Shown here one piece after another: positions 43,803-52,694 of a DNA stretch of 64,000 nt. The position numbers were made by a program, and so were the translations under genes. The DNA is from Brevundimonas sp. (GTDB taxonomy: Bacteria; Pseudomonadota; Alphaproteobacteria; Caulobacterales; Caulobacteraceae). Where the stretch lies: NCBI RefSeq assembly GCF_030704825.1, contig NZ_JAUYNX010000033.1:1-64000 (forward strand), given 5' to 3'. Position 1 is the first letter of the stretch. Each line of letters opens with the position of its first letter. Under the pieces are notes generated by a model. It saw only the letters and a program-made list of their open reading frames with translations, ran no database searches and had not been told where the DNA came from.

Positions 43803-45364
43803 CGCGGCGGGGCCTGGGACTGGCGGCGGGGGCGGTCGTGTTGGCGCCGCGGACGGCGCGAGCGGGAAACCCTGGCCTGACCGTCGCACAGACCGAGTTC
43901 GGACCGGTGCGGCTCTCGCCGGACGGCCCGGTGCTGTCCGCCAAGGGCGTTCCCTATGGCGCGGATACGGCAGGCCGGCGTTTCCTGCCTCCCGCCGCGC
44001 CGGAGCGGTGGACAGACATTCTCGACACGACCGACTACGGCCCCGCCTCGCCCCAGCGCGGCGGCGAGCCGAACCAGTCCGAGGACTGCCTGCGCCTGAA
44101 CGTGTGGACGCCAGAGGTGCATGCGGGGTCGCGGCCCGTGATCGTCTATATTCACGGCGGCGCCTATTCGACCGGGTCCGGCTCCAGCCCGTTGACCAAC
44201 GGCGCCCGCCTCGCCGCGAGGGGCGATGTGGTCGTGGTCACCCTGAATCATCGGCTGGGACCGCTGGGATATGCGTCGCTGGCCCGCCTGTCCGGCTTCG
44301 CACGCGCATTCAGGCAGAGCGGTAATCTCGGGCAGCTGGACCTGGTGCGGGCGCTCGGGTGGGTAAGGAACAATATCACCGCCTTCGGCGGCGATCCCGG
44401 TTGCGTGACCCTGGTCGGTCAGTCCGGCGGCGGGGCCAAGATCGCCACCCTGATGGCCATGCCCGCGGCCGTCGGCCTGTTCCACCGCGCCGTGACCATG
44501 AGCGGGCAACAGGTCACGGCCTCGGGACCCTTGAACGCCACCCGCCGGGCCGAGGTCTGGCTGGAGGCGCTGGGACTGACGCCGGACCGGATCGGGGAGG
44601 TGCGGACGATGCCGGTCCAGCGGCTGATCGAGGCGGCCGGGGCGACCGATCCGATCCTCGGCGGTTCGCTGTATTTCGGGCCCGTGATGGACGGGACCAA
44701 TCTGCCGCGGCACCCGTTCTGGCCCGACGCCCCGCCGCAGTCGGCCAGCATTCCGATGATGATCGGCAACACGCGCGAGGAGACCCTGGCCTTCCTCGGC
44801 AATGATCCCGCCAACGCCGGCCTGACCTGGGAGACCCTGCCGGGGCGGCTGACGCCCTCGCAGATGCGGATCGACGTCGCGCCGGAAGAGGTCGTGGCCT
44901 GGTACCGGCGCGAGCATCCGGAGATGAGCCCCGACCAGGTGCTGATCCGGGCCACCACCGCCGCCCGCAGCTGGCGCGCCGCCGTGATCGAGGCCGAGAT
45001 GCGCGCGGCGCAGGGCTCTCCCGCCTGGGTCTACCAGCTCGACTGGGCCTCGCGCCTGCCCAACGGGCGCACCGGGGCGTACCACACCTCGGACATTCCC
45101 CTGATGCTGGACAATGTCGGGGCGGAGGGCTCGGGCGCGGCCGGGCCGGACGCCCAGGCCATGGCCGACCGGATGAGCGACGCCTTGCTGGCCTTCGCCC
45201 GGTCCGGCGATCCGAACCATCCGGGCCTGCCCCGCTGGACGCCTTACGGGCTGGAGCGGCGCGAGACGATGGTGTTCGACCTGCCGTCCCGGATGGAGGA
45301 CGACCCGCGCGGGGACGAGCGGCGCTTCTTCGGGCGCATCCCTTACATCCAGCCGGGGACCTAG
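43784..45364 (+). CDS. Carboxylesterase (type B) with Tat-type signal
   Basis: A 526-residue carboxylesterase/lipase. I take the GTG after gatcgggggt as start; the frame is open slightly further, to a TTG at 43763. The N-terminus TRRGLGLAAGAVVLAPRTARA is a Tat-type export signal. Motifs: EDCLRLNVWTP, oxyanion YIHGGAYSTGSG, nucleophile GQSGGGAK and the histidine of the triad in GAYHTSDIP. The gene overlaps the molybdoenzyme gene by 19 bases, indicating cotranscription. Substrate unknown. Confidence 0.88.
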   Translation: MVRGNLTRRGLGLAAGAVVLAPRTARAGNPGLTVAQTEFGPVRLSPDGPVLSAKGVPYGADTAGRRFLPPAAPERWTDILDTTDYGPASPQRGGEPNQSEDCLRLNVWTPEVHAGSRPVIVYIHGGAYSTGSGSSPLTNGARLAARGDVVVVTLNHRLGPLGYASLARLSGFARAFRQSGNLGQLDLVRALGWVRNNITAFGGDPGCVTLVGQSGGGAKIATLMAMPAAVGLFHRAVTMSGQQVTASGPLNATRRAEVWLEALGLTPDRIGEVRTMPVQRLIEAAGATDPILGGSLYFGPVMDGTNLPRHPFWPDAPPQSASIPMMIGNTREETLAFLGNDPANAGLTWETLPGRLTPSQMRIDVAPEEVVAWYRREHPEMSPDQVLIRATTAARSWRAAVIEAEMRAAQGSPAWVYQLDWASRLPNGRTGAYHTSDIPLMLDNVGAEGSGAAGPDAQAMADRMSDALLAFARSGDPNHPGLPRWTPYGLERRETMVFDLPSRMEDDPRGDERRFFGRIPYIQPGT

Positions 45365-45404
45365 GCCCCGCCGCCGCCTTGGGCCTCGCCCGGCCCGGGC
45401 GTCG

Positions 45405-46463
45405 CTACCCGTCGACCGGTTCCAGCCGGACCTCCGCCCGCCGTCGGGCGCTCTCCGTCCCGGCCTCCAGCACTTCCATGACCGCCAGGGCCTGGTCCGG
45501 CGGAACGGGATTGGGGCCGCCGGCCGTCAGGGCCTTGGCGACGCGGTCGTAGAAGGCGCGGTAGTCGCCGGGCGGGCCGGGGACGGACTCGCGGCGCCCG
45601 GTCGCGCCGTCGACGCGGACGGCGGGCGAGGGATCGACGCCCCAGCCCGGCCCGCCGACCGGGAGGCCGGCCTTCAGCTGCTCCTCCTGCACGTCCAGGC
45701 CGGACTTGAGCCAGCTGGCGGTCGCGCCATGGACGCGGAAGCGGATATCCGGCGCCGGGGTGGTCATGTCGGCGTGCAGGATCACCCGTTTGTCGGCATA
45801 GCGCAGCACCGCATGGGCCCAGTCGACAGCCTGGCCGTCCGGACGCATCACGGCGAGGTCGCAGGCGATGGCCAGCGGCCGGCCGAACAGGACCAGGGCC
45901 TGGTCGATCAGATGCGGGCCGAGGTCGTTCCAGACGCCTGAGCCGGGCCCGTCGCGCTCCCGCCAACGGTCGCGGACCTCGGGCCGGAAGCGGTCGAAAC
46001 GGCTTTCGAAGGTGTGGATGGCGCCCAGTCGCCCGGTCGCCAGTTCGGCCTCGAGGGCGAGGAAGTCGGCGTCCCGGCGGCGGTTGTGGAAGACCGAGAG
46101 CAACAGGCCGCGGGCCGCCGCCAGCGCCGCGACCTCCCGGGCTTCGGCGAGATCGAGGGCGAAGGGCTTGTCGATGACGACCGCCCTGCCCGCCTCGAGC
46201 GCCGCCTTGGCCTGCGGGGCGTGCAGGGCGTTGGGGGTGGCGATCACCACCAGGCCGACGGCCGGGTCGGAAAGGGCCGACTCGAGGGTCGGGACCGCCC
46301 TCGCCCCGGGCCAGGCCGCCGCGAGGGCCTCGTCCTGGCGGGTGACGACCGTATGCAGCCGCAGCCCGGCGCAGGCCGAGATCAGCGGCGCATGGAAGGT
46401 CCGGCCGGCGTAGCCGAAGCCGACGAGGGCGACGTTGACGGGTATGGGGACGGGCGGCGTCAG
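45405..46463 (-). CDS. Gfo/Idh/MocA family oxidoreductase, apparent CTG start
   Basis: About 352 residues. The N-terminal NAD(P) Rossmann domain begins VNVALVGFGYAGRTFHAPL, followed by VVIATPNALHAPQAKAAL and VIDKPFAL (the E/DKP motif), then the C-terminal substrate domain with GPGSGVWNDLGPHLIDQALVLFG. There is no ATG, GTG or TTG in frame between the upstream stop and the Rossmann motif. A CTG at 46463 lies six bases after a perfect GGAGG and is the best start. The first conventional start (GTG at 46250) would delete the cofactor site. It follows nrdB directly. Confidence 0.8.
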   Translation of the reverse strand: MTPPVPIPVNVALVGFGYAGRTFHAPLISACAGLRLHTVVTRQDEALAAAWPGARAVPTLESALSDPAVGLVVIATPNALHAPQAKAALEAGRAVVIDKPFALDLAEAREVAALAAARGLLLSVFHNRRRDADFLALEAELATGRLGAIHTFESRFDRFRPEVRDRWRERDGPGSGVWNDLGPHLIDQALVLFGRPLAIACDLAVMRPDGQAVDWAHAVLRYADKRVILHADMTTPAPDIRFRVHGATASWLKSGLDVQEEQLKAGLPVGGPGWGVDPSPAVRVDGATGRRESVPGPPGDYRAFYDRVAKALTAGGPNPVPPDQALAVMEVLEAGTESARRRAEVRLEPVDG

Positions 46464-46464
46464 A

Positions 46465-47508
46465 TTACGCCTCCGCCCCCTCCGCCCGCTTCTTCATCAT
46501 GGCGTCGAAACTGCCCCAGACGCCCTCGGGGCCGTGCCAGGCGCCCGTGGTGGCGGCCTTGGAATATTCGGTGGCGCGGGCCTCGAAGAAGTTGGCGTGC
46601 TCGACGCCCGAGAGCATCGACTGCAGCCACGGCAGGGGGTTTTCCTTGACCCCGAACACCTCCGGCAGGTGCAGCTGGCGCAGGCGCCAGTCGGCGATGA
46701 AGCGAATGTAGGCCTTGATGTCGGCGGGGGTCATGCCGTTGACCGGCCCCATCTCGAAGGCCAGGTCGATGAAGCGGTCCTCCATCTCGACCACCGTGCG
46801 GCAGCATTCGACGATGTCGTCCGCCACGGCCTGGGTGACGGCGCCCGTCTCCTTGTTGAAGGCATGGTACAGCTTGATGATGCCCTCGCAGTGCAGGCTC
46901 TCGTCGCGGACCGACCAGCTGACGATCTGGCCCATGCCCTTCATCTTGTTCTGGCGGGGGAAGTTCATCAGCATCGCGAAGCTGGCGAACAGCTGCAGCC
47001 CTTCCGAGAAGCCGCCGAACATGGCCAGGGTGCGGGCGATGTCGCCGTTGGTCTCGACCCCGAACCGGCCCATGAAGTCATGCTTGTCCCTCATGGCCTC
47101 GTATTCCATGAAGGCCCCGAACTCGCTCTCGGGCATGCCGATGGTCTCGAGCAGCAGGGCGTAGGCCGCGATGTGGATGGTTTCCATGTTGGCGAAGCTC
47201 GCCAGCATCATCTTGACCTCGGTCGGTTTGAACACCCGGCCGTAGCGCTCCATGTAGTTGTCCTGGACCTCGATGTCGGCCTGGGTGAAGAAGCGGAAGA
47301 TCTGGGTCAGAAGGTTGCGTTCCGACGGCGTCAGATTGGCCGCCCAGTCCTTGCAGTCCTCGCCCAGCGGCACCTCCTCGGGCATCCAGTGGACCTGCTG
47401 CTGCTTCTTCCACATGTCGAACGCCCACGGATAGCGGAACGGCTTGTAGGCCGCCGACGGGGTGAGCAGGCCGGGCGTGGTGGGCTTGATCGAGACGTGC
47501 GCGTTCAT
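46465..47508 (-). CDS. nrdB: Ribonucleoside-diphosphate reductase, beta subunit (class I)
   Basis: A 347-residue ferritin-like R2 protein holding the radical cofactor. Metal ligands are seen as Asp/Glu/His in FFTQADIEVQDNY, FANMETIHIAAYALLLETIG and SVRDESLHCEGI. The tyrosine site is near IHIAAYALL. No ATP-cone is present. The large subunit gene is not adjacent but lies at 54.5 kb on the other strand. Two NrdR-like boxes precede this gene. Downstream the oxidoreductase gene begins within two bases. Confidence 0.95.
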   Translation of the reverse strand: MNAHVSIKPTTPGLLTPSAAYKPFRYPWAFDMWKKQQQVHWMPEEVPLGEDCKDWAANLTPSERNLLTQIFRFFTQADIEVQDNYMERYGRVFKPTEVKMMLASFANMETIHIAAYALLLETIGMPESEFGAFMEYEAMRDKHDFMGRFGVETNGDIARTLAMFGGFSEGLQLFASFAMLMNFPRQNKMKGMGQIVSWSVRDESLHCEGIIKLYHAFNKETGAVTQAVADDIVECCRTVVEMEDRFIDLAFEMGPVNGMTPADIKAYIRFIADWRLRQLHLPEVFGVKENPLPWLQSMLSGVEHANFFEARATEYSKAATTGAWHGPEGVWGSFDAMMKKRAEGAEA

Positions 47509-47582
47509 CGGTACTGGGCTCTGTCGGCGAATCCGAGGGTGAGTTCACCATGCGGTCGGATGGCCCCGGCGCCAAGCCGGAA

Positions 47583-47629
47583 TGCGGCTATATTGCGATC
47601 ACTTTTTCCGCGACCGCTATATGTGGTGT
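47583..47629 (-). promoter_or_regulatory. Pair of NrdR-like boxes upstream of nrdB
   Basis: Read on the minus strand, ACACCACATATAGCGG (47629-47614) keeps all core positions of the NrdR consensus (acaCwAtATaTwGtgt), and TCGCAATATAGCCGCA (47598-47583) matches its left half. Their starts are 31 bases apart, three helical turns, the spacing typical of NrdR box pairs. They lie 75-121 bases before the nrdB start. Confidence 0.7.
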
Positions 47630-47755
47630 TCCGCGGACAGGGAACTGGGGATGCGGCTGGGGACAAGCCCAAGGCCGCCCTATGGCGGCGTCGGGAACTC
47701 TCAGGCGAGACGGGCGCCGCCCGGGATTAGGCTGGTTCATGGAAGGAGAGTCCCG

Positions 47756-48406
47756 ATGACCTACACAGTCTACGGCGCCGCCGGTTCCGGCTCGGTCCCG
47801 GTCGAGGCGGCCCTGACCCTGATCGGCGCGCCCTACAGGGTGATCGAGGCCGTCACCTGGGAGGGCGAGGCCGAGCGCGACAAGGTCGCTCCGGTCAATC
47901 CGATGCGGCAGATCCCGGCCCTGATCACACCCGCAGGCGAGACCATCACCGAGAGCGCCGCCATCCTGATCTGGCTGGCCGAACAGCACCCCGAAGCGGC
48001 GCTGGCGCCGGAACCGTGCGATCCACGGCGGGCGCAGTTCCTGCGCTGGATGACCTTCGTGCCGGCGGCCGTCTATTCGATGTTCTGGGTGCGGGACGAG
48101 CCATCGAGGCTGGCCGGCGACGATCCGGCCGCCCGGAAGACGATCCGGGTCCGCACCGCCGAACGCATCGCCGACTGCTGGGCGAAGATGGAAAGCCAGA
48201 TCGAGCCGGGCCGCTTCCTTCTGGGCGACGAGCTGACCGTGCTGGATCTCTATGTCGCCGTCGCCAGCCGCTGGACGCCGCACCGCGAACGCTTCCACCA
48301 GGTCGCGCCGCGGATGGGCGAGGTCATGCGGCGCGTCGACGTCCTGCCCGAGCTGACGGCCTTCTGGGCCGAACGGTTCCCGCTCGAGGGCCGGTACGGA
48401 AGCTGA
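47756..48406 (+). CDS. Glutathione S-transferase family protein
   Basis: A 216-residue GST. The thioredoxin-like N-domain (YTVYGAAGSGSVPVEAALTLIGAPYRVIEA) contains PMRQIPALITPAGETITESAAILIWLAEQHP with the cis-proline and glutathione-binding SAAI. The C-domain is all-helical with LDLYVAVASRWTP (N-capping box). A ggaaggagag binding site precedes the ATG. Substrate not predictable. Confidence 0.9.
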   Translation: MTYTVYGAAGSGSVPVEAALTLIGAPYRVIEAVTWEGEAERDKVAPVNPMRQIPALITPAGETITESAAILIWLAEQHPEAALAPEPCDPRRAQFLRWMTFVPAAVYSMFWVRDEPSRLAGDDPAARKTIRVRTAERIADCWAKMESQIEPGRFLLGDELTVLDLYVAVASRWTPHRERFHQVAPRMGEVMRRVDVLPELTAFWAERFPLEGRYGS

Positions 48407-48415
48407 CGCAGGCCG

Positions 48416-50572
48416 TCAGGCCGCCTCGGCCTCGGCGGGCGTGCGCGCCGCCGGCAGATCCCCGGACAGGGCGCGGTTCACCGTGGCCAGCAGGCCGGCC
48501 TGGTTGATCGGCTTGGCCATGTGGGCGTTCATGCCGGCGGCCAGGCAGCGGGCCACATCCTCGGGCATCGCGTCGGCGGTCATGGCGACCACGGCCAGGT
48601 CGCGCTCTGGCGCCGGCATGGCGCGGATGCGGCGCGTGGCCTCAAGCCCGTCCATGGTCGGCATGCGCACGTCCATCAGCACCAGGTCGAACGACTGCTC
48701 CGCCACCGCGTCGAGGGCCTGTTGGCCGTCGCAGACCTCCACCACGTCGCAGCCGAAGGCCTCCAGCATGATGCGGGCGACCTCGCGATTGACCGGGTGG
48801 TCGTCGACGACCAGCACCCGGGGCGCGCGATCGGGCTCGGCGGACGGGGCCGGCTCGACCTCCGGCGTCGGCCTTGCTTCCTCGACGGCATCGGCGGCGC
48901 GCGGCAGCGGCAGGTGCAGGATGAAGGTCGATCCCTCGCCGACATGGCTGTCGACCTCGATCCGCCCGCCCAGCCGGCGCACATGGCGCGCCGCGAGCGC
49001 GAGGCCGAGGCCGGCGCCCGCGTGATGGCGGCCGATCGAGGCGTCGGCCTGGGCGAAGGCGTCGAACAGGGTCGGCAGGAAGGCCGGATCGATGCCGCAG
49101 CCGGTGTCCGACACCCGGATGCAGACGCCGTCGGAAGCGCGGTCCAGCCGCACCACGATCTCGCCATGGTCGGTGAATTTGACGGCGTTGGCGATCAGCG
49201 GGTGCAGGGCCTGACGCAGGGCGCGGCGGTCGCCGGTGAACCGCGCCCGGGGCGGGAGGCGATCGTCGATGCTGAGAGTCAGGCCGCGCGCGTCGGCGGC
49301 GGCGCGGCTGGGCGTGACCGCCTCGCGGGCCACGGCGGCGAGATCCAGCGGCTCGACACACAGGGCGTCGTCGCCGCGGGCGAAGTCGAGGATATCCTCG
49401 ACCAGCATCAGCAGGCCGTCGCTGGATTCGCGGATCTGGCGCGCCTGGCGCACGGCCTCGGCGTCGAGGCCCGGCCGGCCGGCCAGGGCGTCGGCGAACC
49501 CCGCCACCCCGTTCAGCGGGGTCCGCATTTCGTGGCTCATCATGGCCAGGAAGCGCGACCGGGCGGCGGCGGCGTCCTCGGCCTTGCGGCGGGCCTCCTG
49601 GGCGGCGAGGGTGCGGGCGCGCAGACGCGCCTCCAGCCGCCGGCGTTCAGTCATCACCGTCGAGATCGGCAGCACCGTGCCGACCATGGCCAGCAGGAAC
49701 AGGTTGTAGACGCCCAGCCGGCGCAGCATCGGGGGAACGGCCTCGAGGCCGGCCGCTTCGGGAAGACGGGTCAGATGAATGGGACCGTGCCCGGTGAGGG
49801 TGGCCACGCCGCTGAGGGCCGCCATCAGGATCAGGGCCGCCGCCGCCATGGTGGGGGACAGGCGCAGGCCGATCAGCAACATCGGCAGGAAGGTCAGGAA
49901 CAGCAGCGGGGTTCCGTCCTGCCAGAAGACCGCGACCGTGACCGCGACCATCAGCGCCACCAGACCGATCGCCTCGGGGCGATGCGCCCGGGTCATGCCC
50001 TCGAACCGGTGCGCCCGCGCCACCAGCAGAAGGATGGGGGTGACCAGCAGCAGGCCGAGCAGTTCGACGATGAAGAAGGAATAGATGTTGAACAGCACGG
50101 TCGGGCTCAGGGGCGTCTGCCGCGCCAGCAGGACCACGCCGTAGCCGACCGCGGCCGTCGCCAGGACCGCGGGAATCGCGGCGAACAGGGCGAAGGCGAC
50201 CAGCCGCCGGGGCCGGCGCATGTCGAGGGCCGCGCCGCATACGCGCCGGGCCAGCAGGGCGGCCAGCGACGCCTCGCCGAGGTTCATCAGGGCGTTCAGC
50301 CAGAGCAGGAAACCCGCGTCGCCGCGGATCATGTTGCTACCGATATTGATCGCGAAACAGGCGGTGAGAACCGTGATGGCCGGCCGTCGGTGAAGCTGCA
50401 GCAGGGCCGCGGCCAGGATGCCGTTGGAGAGCCAGATGGCGACCTGGCCGTAGGTGGCGACGCTCCAGTGGCCGATCAGCTGCGACAGGGCGAACAGCAG
50501 CACATAGGCCCACGCCGGCGGACCAGCGACACGGCCCGCTTCATGCCTGAACAAACGCCAACGACCCCTCAA
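48416..50572 (-). CDS. MASE1-type hybrid sensor histidine kinase/response regulator
   Basis: A 718-residue hybrid kinase. Residues about 15-315 form an integral membrane sensor of the MASE1 type with about eight helices (SNGILAAALLQLHRRPAI motif). HisKA has ARSRFLAMMSHEMRTPLNGV with the phosphoacceptor histidine, and the ATPase has DTGCGIDPAF and GAGLGLALA. A C-terminal receiver at about 585-705 carries LVVDDHPVNREVAR, the phosphorylated aspartate in LVLMDVRMPTMDG and the lysine in MAKPIN. Start is TTG after ggagggg. No Hpt gene is adjacent, so phosphorelay partners must be elsewhere. Confidence 0.92.
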   Translation of the reverse strand: MRGRWRLFRHEAGRVAGPPAWAYVLLFALSQLIGHWSVATYGQVAIWLSNGILAAALLQLHRRPAITVLTACFAINIGSNMIRGDAGFLLWLNALMNLGEASLAALLARRVCGAALDMRRPRRLVAFALFAAIPAVLATAAVGYGVVLLARQTPLSPTVLFNIYSFFIVELLGLLLVTPILLLVARAHRFEGMTRAHRPEAIGLVALMVAVTVAVFWQDGTPLLFLTFLPMLLIGLRLSPTMAAAALILMAALSGVATLTGHGPIHLTRLPEAAGLEAVPPMLRRLGVYNLFLLAMVGTVLPISTVMTERRRLEARLRARTLAAQEARRKAEDAAAARSRFLAMMSHEMRTPLNGVAGFADALAGRPGLDAEAVRQARQIRESSDGLLMLVEDILDFARGDDALCVEPLDLAAVAREAVTPSRAAADARGLTLSIDDRLPPRARFTGDRRALRQALHPLIANAVKFTDHGEIVVRLDRASDGVCIRVSDTGCGIDPAFLPTLFDAFAQADASIGRHHAGAGLGLALAARHVRRLGGRIEVDSHVGEGSTFILHLPLPRAADAVEEARPTPEVEPAPSAEPDRAPRVLVVDDHPVNREVARIMLEAFGCDVVEVCDGQQALDAVAEQSFDLVLMDVRMPTMDGLEATRRIRAMPAPERDLAVVAMTADAMPEDVARCLAAGMNAHMAKPINQAGLLATVNRALSGDLPAARTPAEAEAA

Positions 50573-50716
50573 CCGGTCCCCTCCGGTTCAACTGAATGAG
50601 CCAGCGTTAGGCGGAATCCGTAAACAAATCGGGCGCATCGCCGCCGCGGGGCGCCCGGCCCAGGAACCCGGCGCCGACCGGGGCCGTTTCCAGACGCCCC
50701 TGGAGAAAGCCGGACC

Positions 50717-51496
50717 ATGTCAGACATCGTCGCCGATCCCGGCTTCCATCCACCGCCCGAGGCCGTGGCCTTCTACGAGGAGAGCCTGCGCCTGCTCAAG
50801 GAGAGCGGCATCCCCTTTCTGCTGTCGGGCACCTACGCCGTCACCGCCTACACCGGCATCCAGAGGCCGACCAAGGATCTGGACGTCTTCTGCAAGCCCG
50901 GCGACTACCCGCGCATCCTCGCCTTCTTCCAGGCCCGCGGCTATCGCACCGATGTCGAGGACGAGCGCTGGATCGCCAAGGTGTGGAAGGACGAAAGGCA
51001 TTTCTTCGACGTCATCTTCGCCATGTCCAACGGCACCATCGCCGTGTCCGACAGCTGGTTCGGCGACGATACGATCGAGGTCTATGGCCACACCGTCGCC
51101 ATCACCCCGCCGACGGCCCTGATCCTGTCGAAGGTGTTCATCCAGGACCGCTACCGTTTCGACGGGGCCGACGTGAACCACGTCATCCTGAAACAGGCCG
51201 CCGCCATCGACTGGAAATTCCTGCTCGACCAGATGGACCTGTACTGGGAGGTGTTGCTGGCCCATCTGCTCAACTATCGCTTCGCCTATCCGACCGAGCG
51301 CGACAACATTCCGGCCTGGCTGATGACAGAACTGACCGGCCGGCTGCAGGCCCAGGTCAATCTGCCCGCGCCGCGGGTCAGGGTCTGCCGGGGCCGGCTG
51401 TTCAGCCCGCGCGACTATATCTTCGACATCACCGAATGGGGCTTCGGCGACATCGTCGGCAAGGGTCTGGAGGAGCGCCATGATCCCATACATTGA
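50717..51496 (+). CDS. Nucleotidyltransferase-fold protein
   Basis: A 259-residue protein with a minimal nucleotidyltransferase domain: LLSGTYAVTAYTGIQRPTKDLDVFCKP, where G-T and DLDVF are the NTase helix-turn and metal-binding aspartates, and a third acidic residue in FFDVIFAMSNG. It resembles AbiEii/MNT-like and aminoglycoside-nucleotidyltransferase-like proteins, but the long C-terminal domain is different. It precedes a metallophosphoesterase gene by 51 bases on the same strand. This NTase-phosphoesterase order is frequently seen and could make a two-step phosphotransfer pair; function unknown. Confidence 0.8.
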   Translation: MSDIVADPGFHPPPEAVAFYEESLRLLKESGIPFLLSGTYAVTAYTGIQRPTKDLDVFCKPGDYPRILAFFQARGYRTDVEDERWIAKVWKDERHFFDVIFAMSNGTIAVSDSWFGDDTIEVYGHTVAITPPTALILSKVFIQDRYRFDGADVNHVILKQAAAIDWKFLLDQMDLYWEVLLAHLLNYRFAYPTERDNIPAWLMTELTGRLQAQVNLPAPRVRVCRGRLFSPRDYIFDITEWGFGDIVGKGLEERHDPIH

Positions 51497-51547
51497 TGGG
51501 GCCCCCTGCCCGGCTCGCGGATCCTCGCGGCGCGGAGGGGGGGCTTC

Positions 51548-52315
51548 ATGAGCGACATCGACCCCCAGACGCCCCAGCCCGGCATGGAGGCGGGGCCGGC
51601 GAAGAAGCTGCGCGTGGCCGCCGTCGGCGACCTGCACGTGGGCGAGACCCACGACCGGCCGCATCGCGAACTGTTCGACCGGGTGCACGAGGACGCCGAC
51701 GTGCTGGTGCTGTGCGGGGACCTGACCAATTTCGGCAAGGTCCGCGAGGTCGAGATCCTGCTGGAGGACCTGCGCGGCTGCCAGATCCCGATGGTCGGGG
51801 TGCTGGGCAACCACGAGCACGAATGCGGCCATCCGGAGGAGGTGACCCGGATGCTGTGCGACGCCGGGGTGAAAATGTTGACCGGCCAGGCGTACGAGAT
51901 CGAGGGAGTCGGATTCGCGGGCGGCAAGGGCTTCATCGGCGGCTTCGGCCGCTACATGCTGAGCCCGTTCGGCGAGGCCTCGATCAAGGCCTTCGTGCAG
52001 GAGGCGGTCGAGGACGCCAACCACATCGAGAATTCGATCCGCATGCTGCGCACCGAGCGCAGCGTGGTGGTGCTGCACTATTCCCCGGTGGTCGACACGG
52101 TGATGGGCGAGCCGCCGGAAATCCACGCCTTCCTCGGTTCGTCGCGCCTGGGCGAGACCATCGACCGCTACGACAACATCAGCCTGGTGGTGCACGGCCA
52201 CGCCCACCGGGGCCAGCCGGAGGGCCGGACCAACAAGGGAACGCCGGTCTACAACGTCGCCCTGCCGGTGCTGCGGACCCTGGGCGAGACGCCCTACCGG
52301 GTGTTCGAGGTCTGA
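51548..52315 (+). CDS. Calcineurin-like metallophosphoesterase
   Basis: A 255-residue cytoplasmic metallophosphoesterase with all five blocks: GDLHVGE, LCGDLTNFG, GNHEHE, VVVLHYSP and VVHGHAHRG. Two metal ions and a phosphoester or phosphodiester substrate are expected. It follows the nucleotidyltransferase gene and probably shares its transcript. The 3' end overlaps the convergent VanZ gene by 22 bases. Confidence 0.9.
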   Translation: MSDIDPQTPQPGMEAGPAKKLRVAAVGDLHVGETHDRPHRELFDRVHEDADVLVLCGDLTNFGKVREVEILLEDLRGCQIPMVGVLGNHEHECGHPEEVTRMLCDAGVKMLTGQAYEIEGVGFAGGKGFIGGFGRYMLSPFGEASIKAFVQEAVEDANHIENSIRMLRTERSVVVLHYSPVVDTVMGEPPEIHAFLGSSRLGETIDRYDNISLVVHGHAHRGQPEGRTNKGTPVYNVALPVLRTLGETPYRVFEV

Positions 52316-52659
52316 AACGCCTCGCGCGGCCGGAAGCCGCGCCACACCGCCCACATCATCAAGGCCGTGGACACGCCCAGCGAATCGGCCAGCAGATCGC
52401 CCCAGCTGGGGTCGCGGCCGACATAGGCCTGCACCACCTCAACCGCCGCGCCGATCGCCACGGCGAACACGGCCGCCCCGAGGCGGGGCAGGCGACGGAA
52501 CAGCACGCCGAGGCTCCACAGGATCAGGCCGAAGGCGATGAAATGCGCCGCCTTGTCCCAGATGACCGCCTCCCCGTCGATCGTCCCGCCCGGGGCGAGC
52601 ATCAGGCCCAGAAGAACGATCATCAGGGCGGCGCCGACGAAACGGAGAAACAGACGCAT
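52294..52659 (-). CDS. VanZ-like membrane protein
   Basis: A 121-residue protein with four short helices and the VanZ-like pattern: DKAAHFIAFGLILWSLGVLFR, then AAVEVVQAYVGRDPSWGDLLADSLGV, where the acidic residues and SWGDLLAN-type loop are characteristic. Start is the ATG of MRLFLRF; the longer frame overlaps the GDT1 gene. Role unknown, possibly envelope related. Confidence 0.82.
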   Translation of the reverse strand: MRLFLRFVGAALMIVLLGLMLAPGGTIDGEAVIWDKAAHFIAFGLILWSLGVLFRRLPRLGAAVFAVAIGAAVEVVQAYVGRDPSWGDLLADSLGVSTALMMWAVWRGFRPREAFQTSNTR

Positions 52660-52694
52660 GCGGTTCAGGACTTTCCGGGGGGGCGGCCTTCCTA

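Noticed and set aside
50717-51496. The nucleotidyltransferase considered as an MNT/HEPN or AbiE toxin-antitoxin component
   Set aside because: No HEPN or AbiEi partner lies next to it and the protein is longer than MNT antitoxins.
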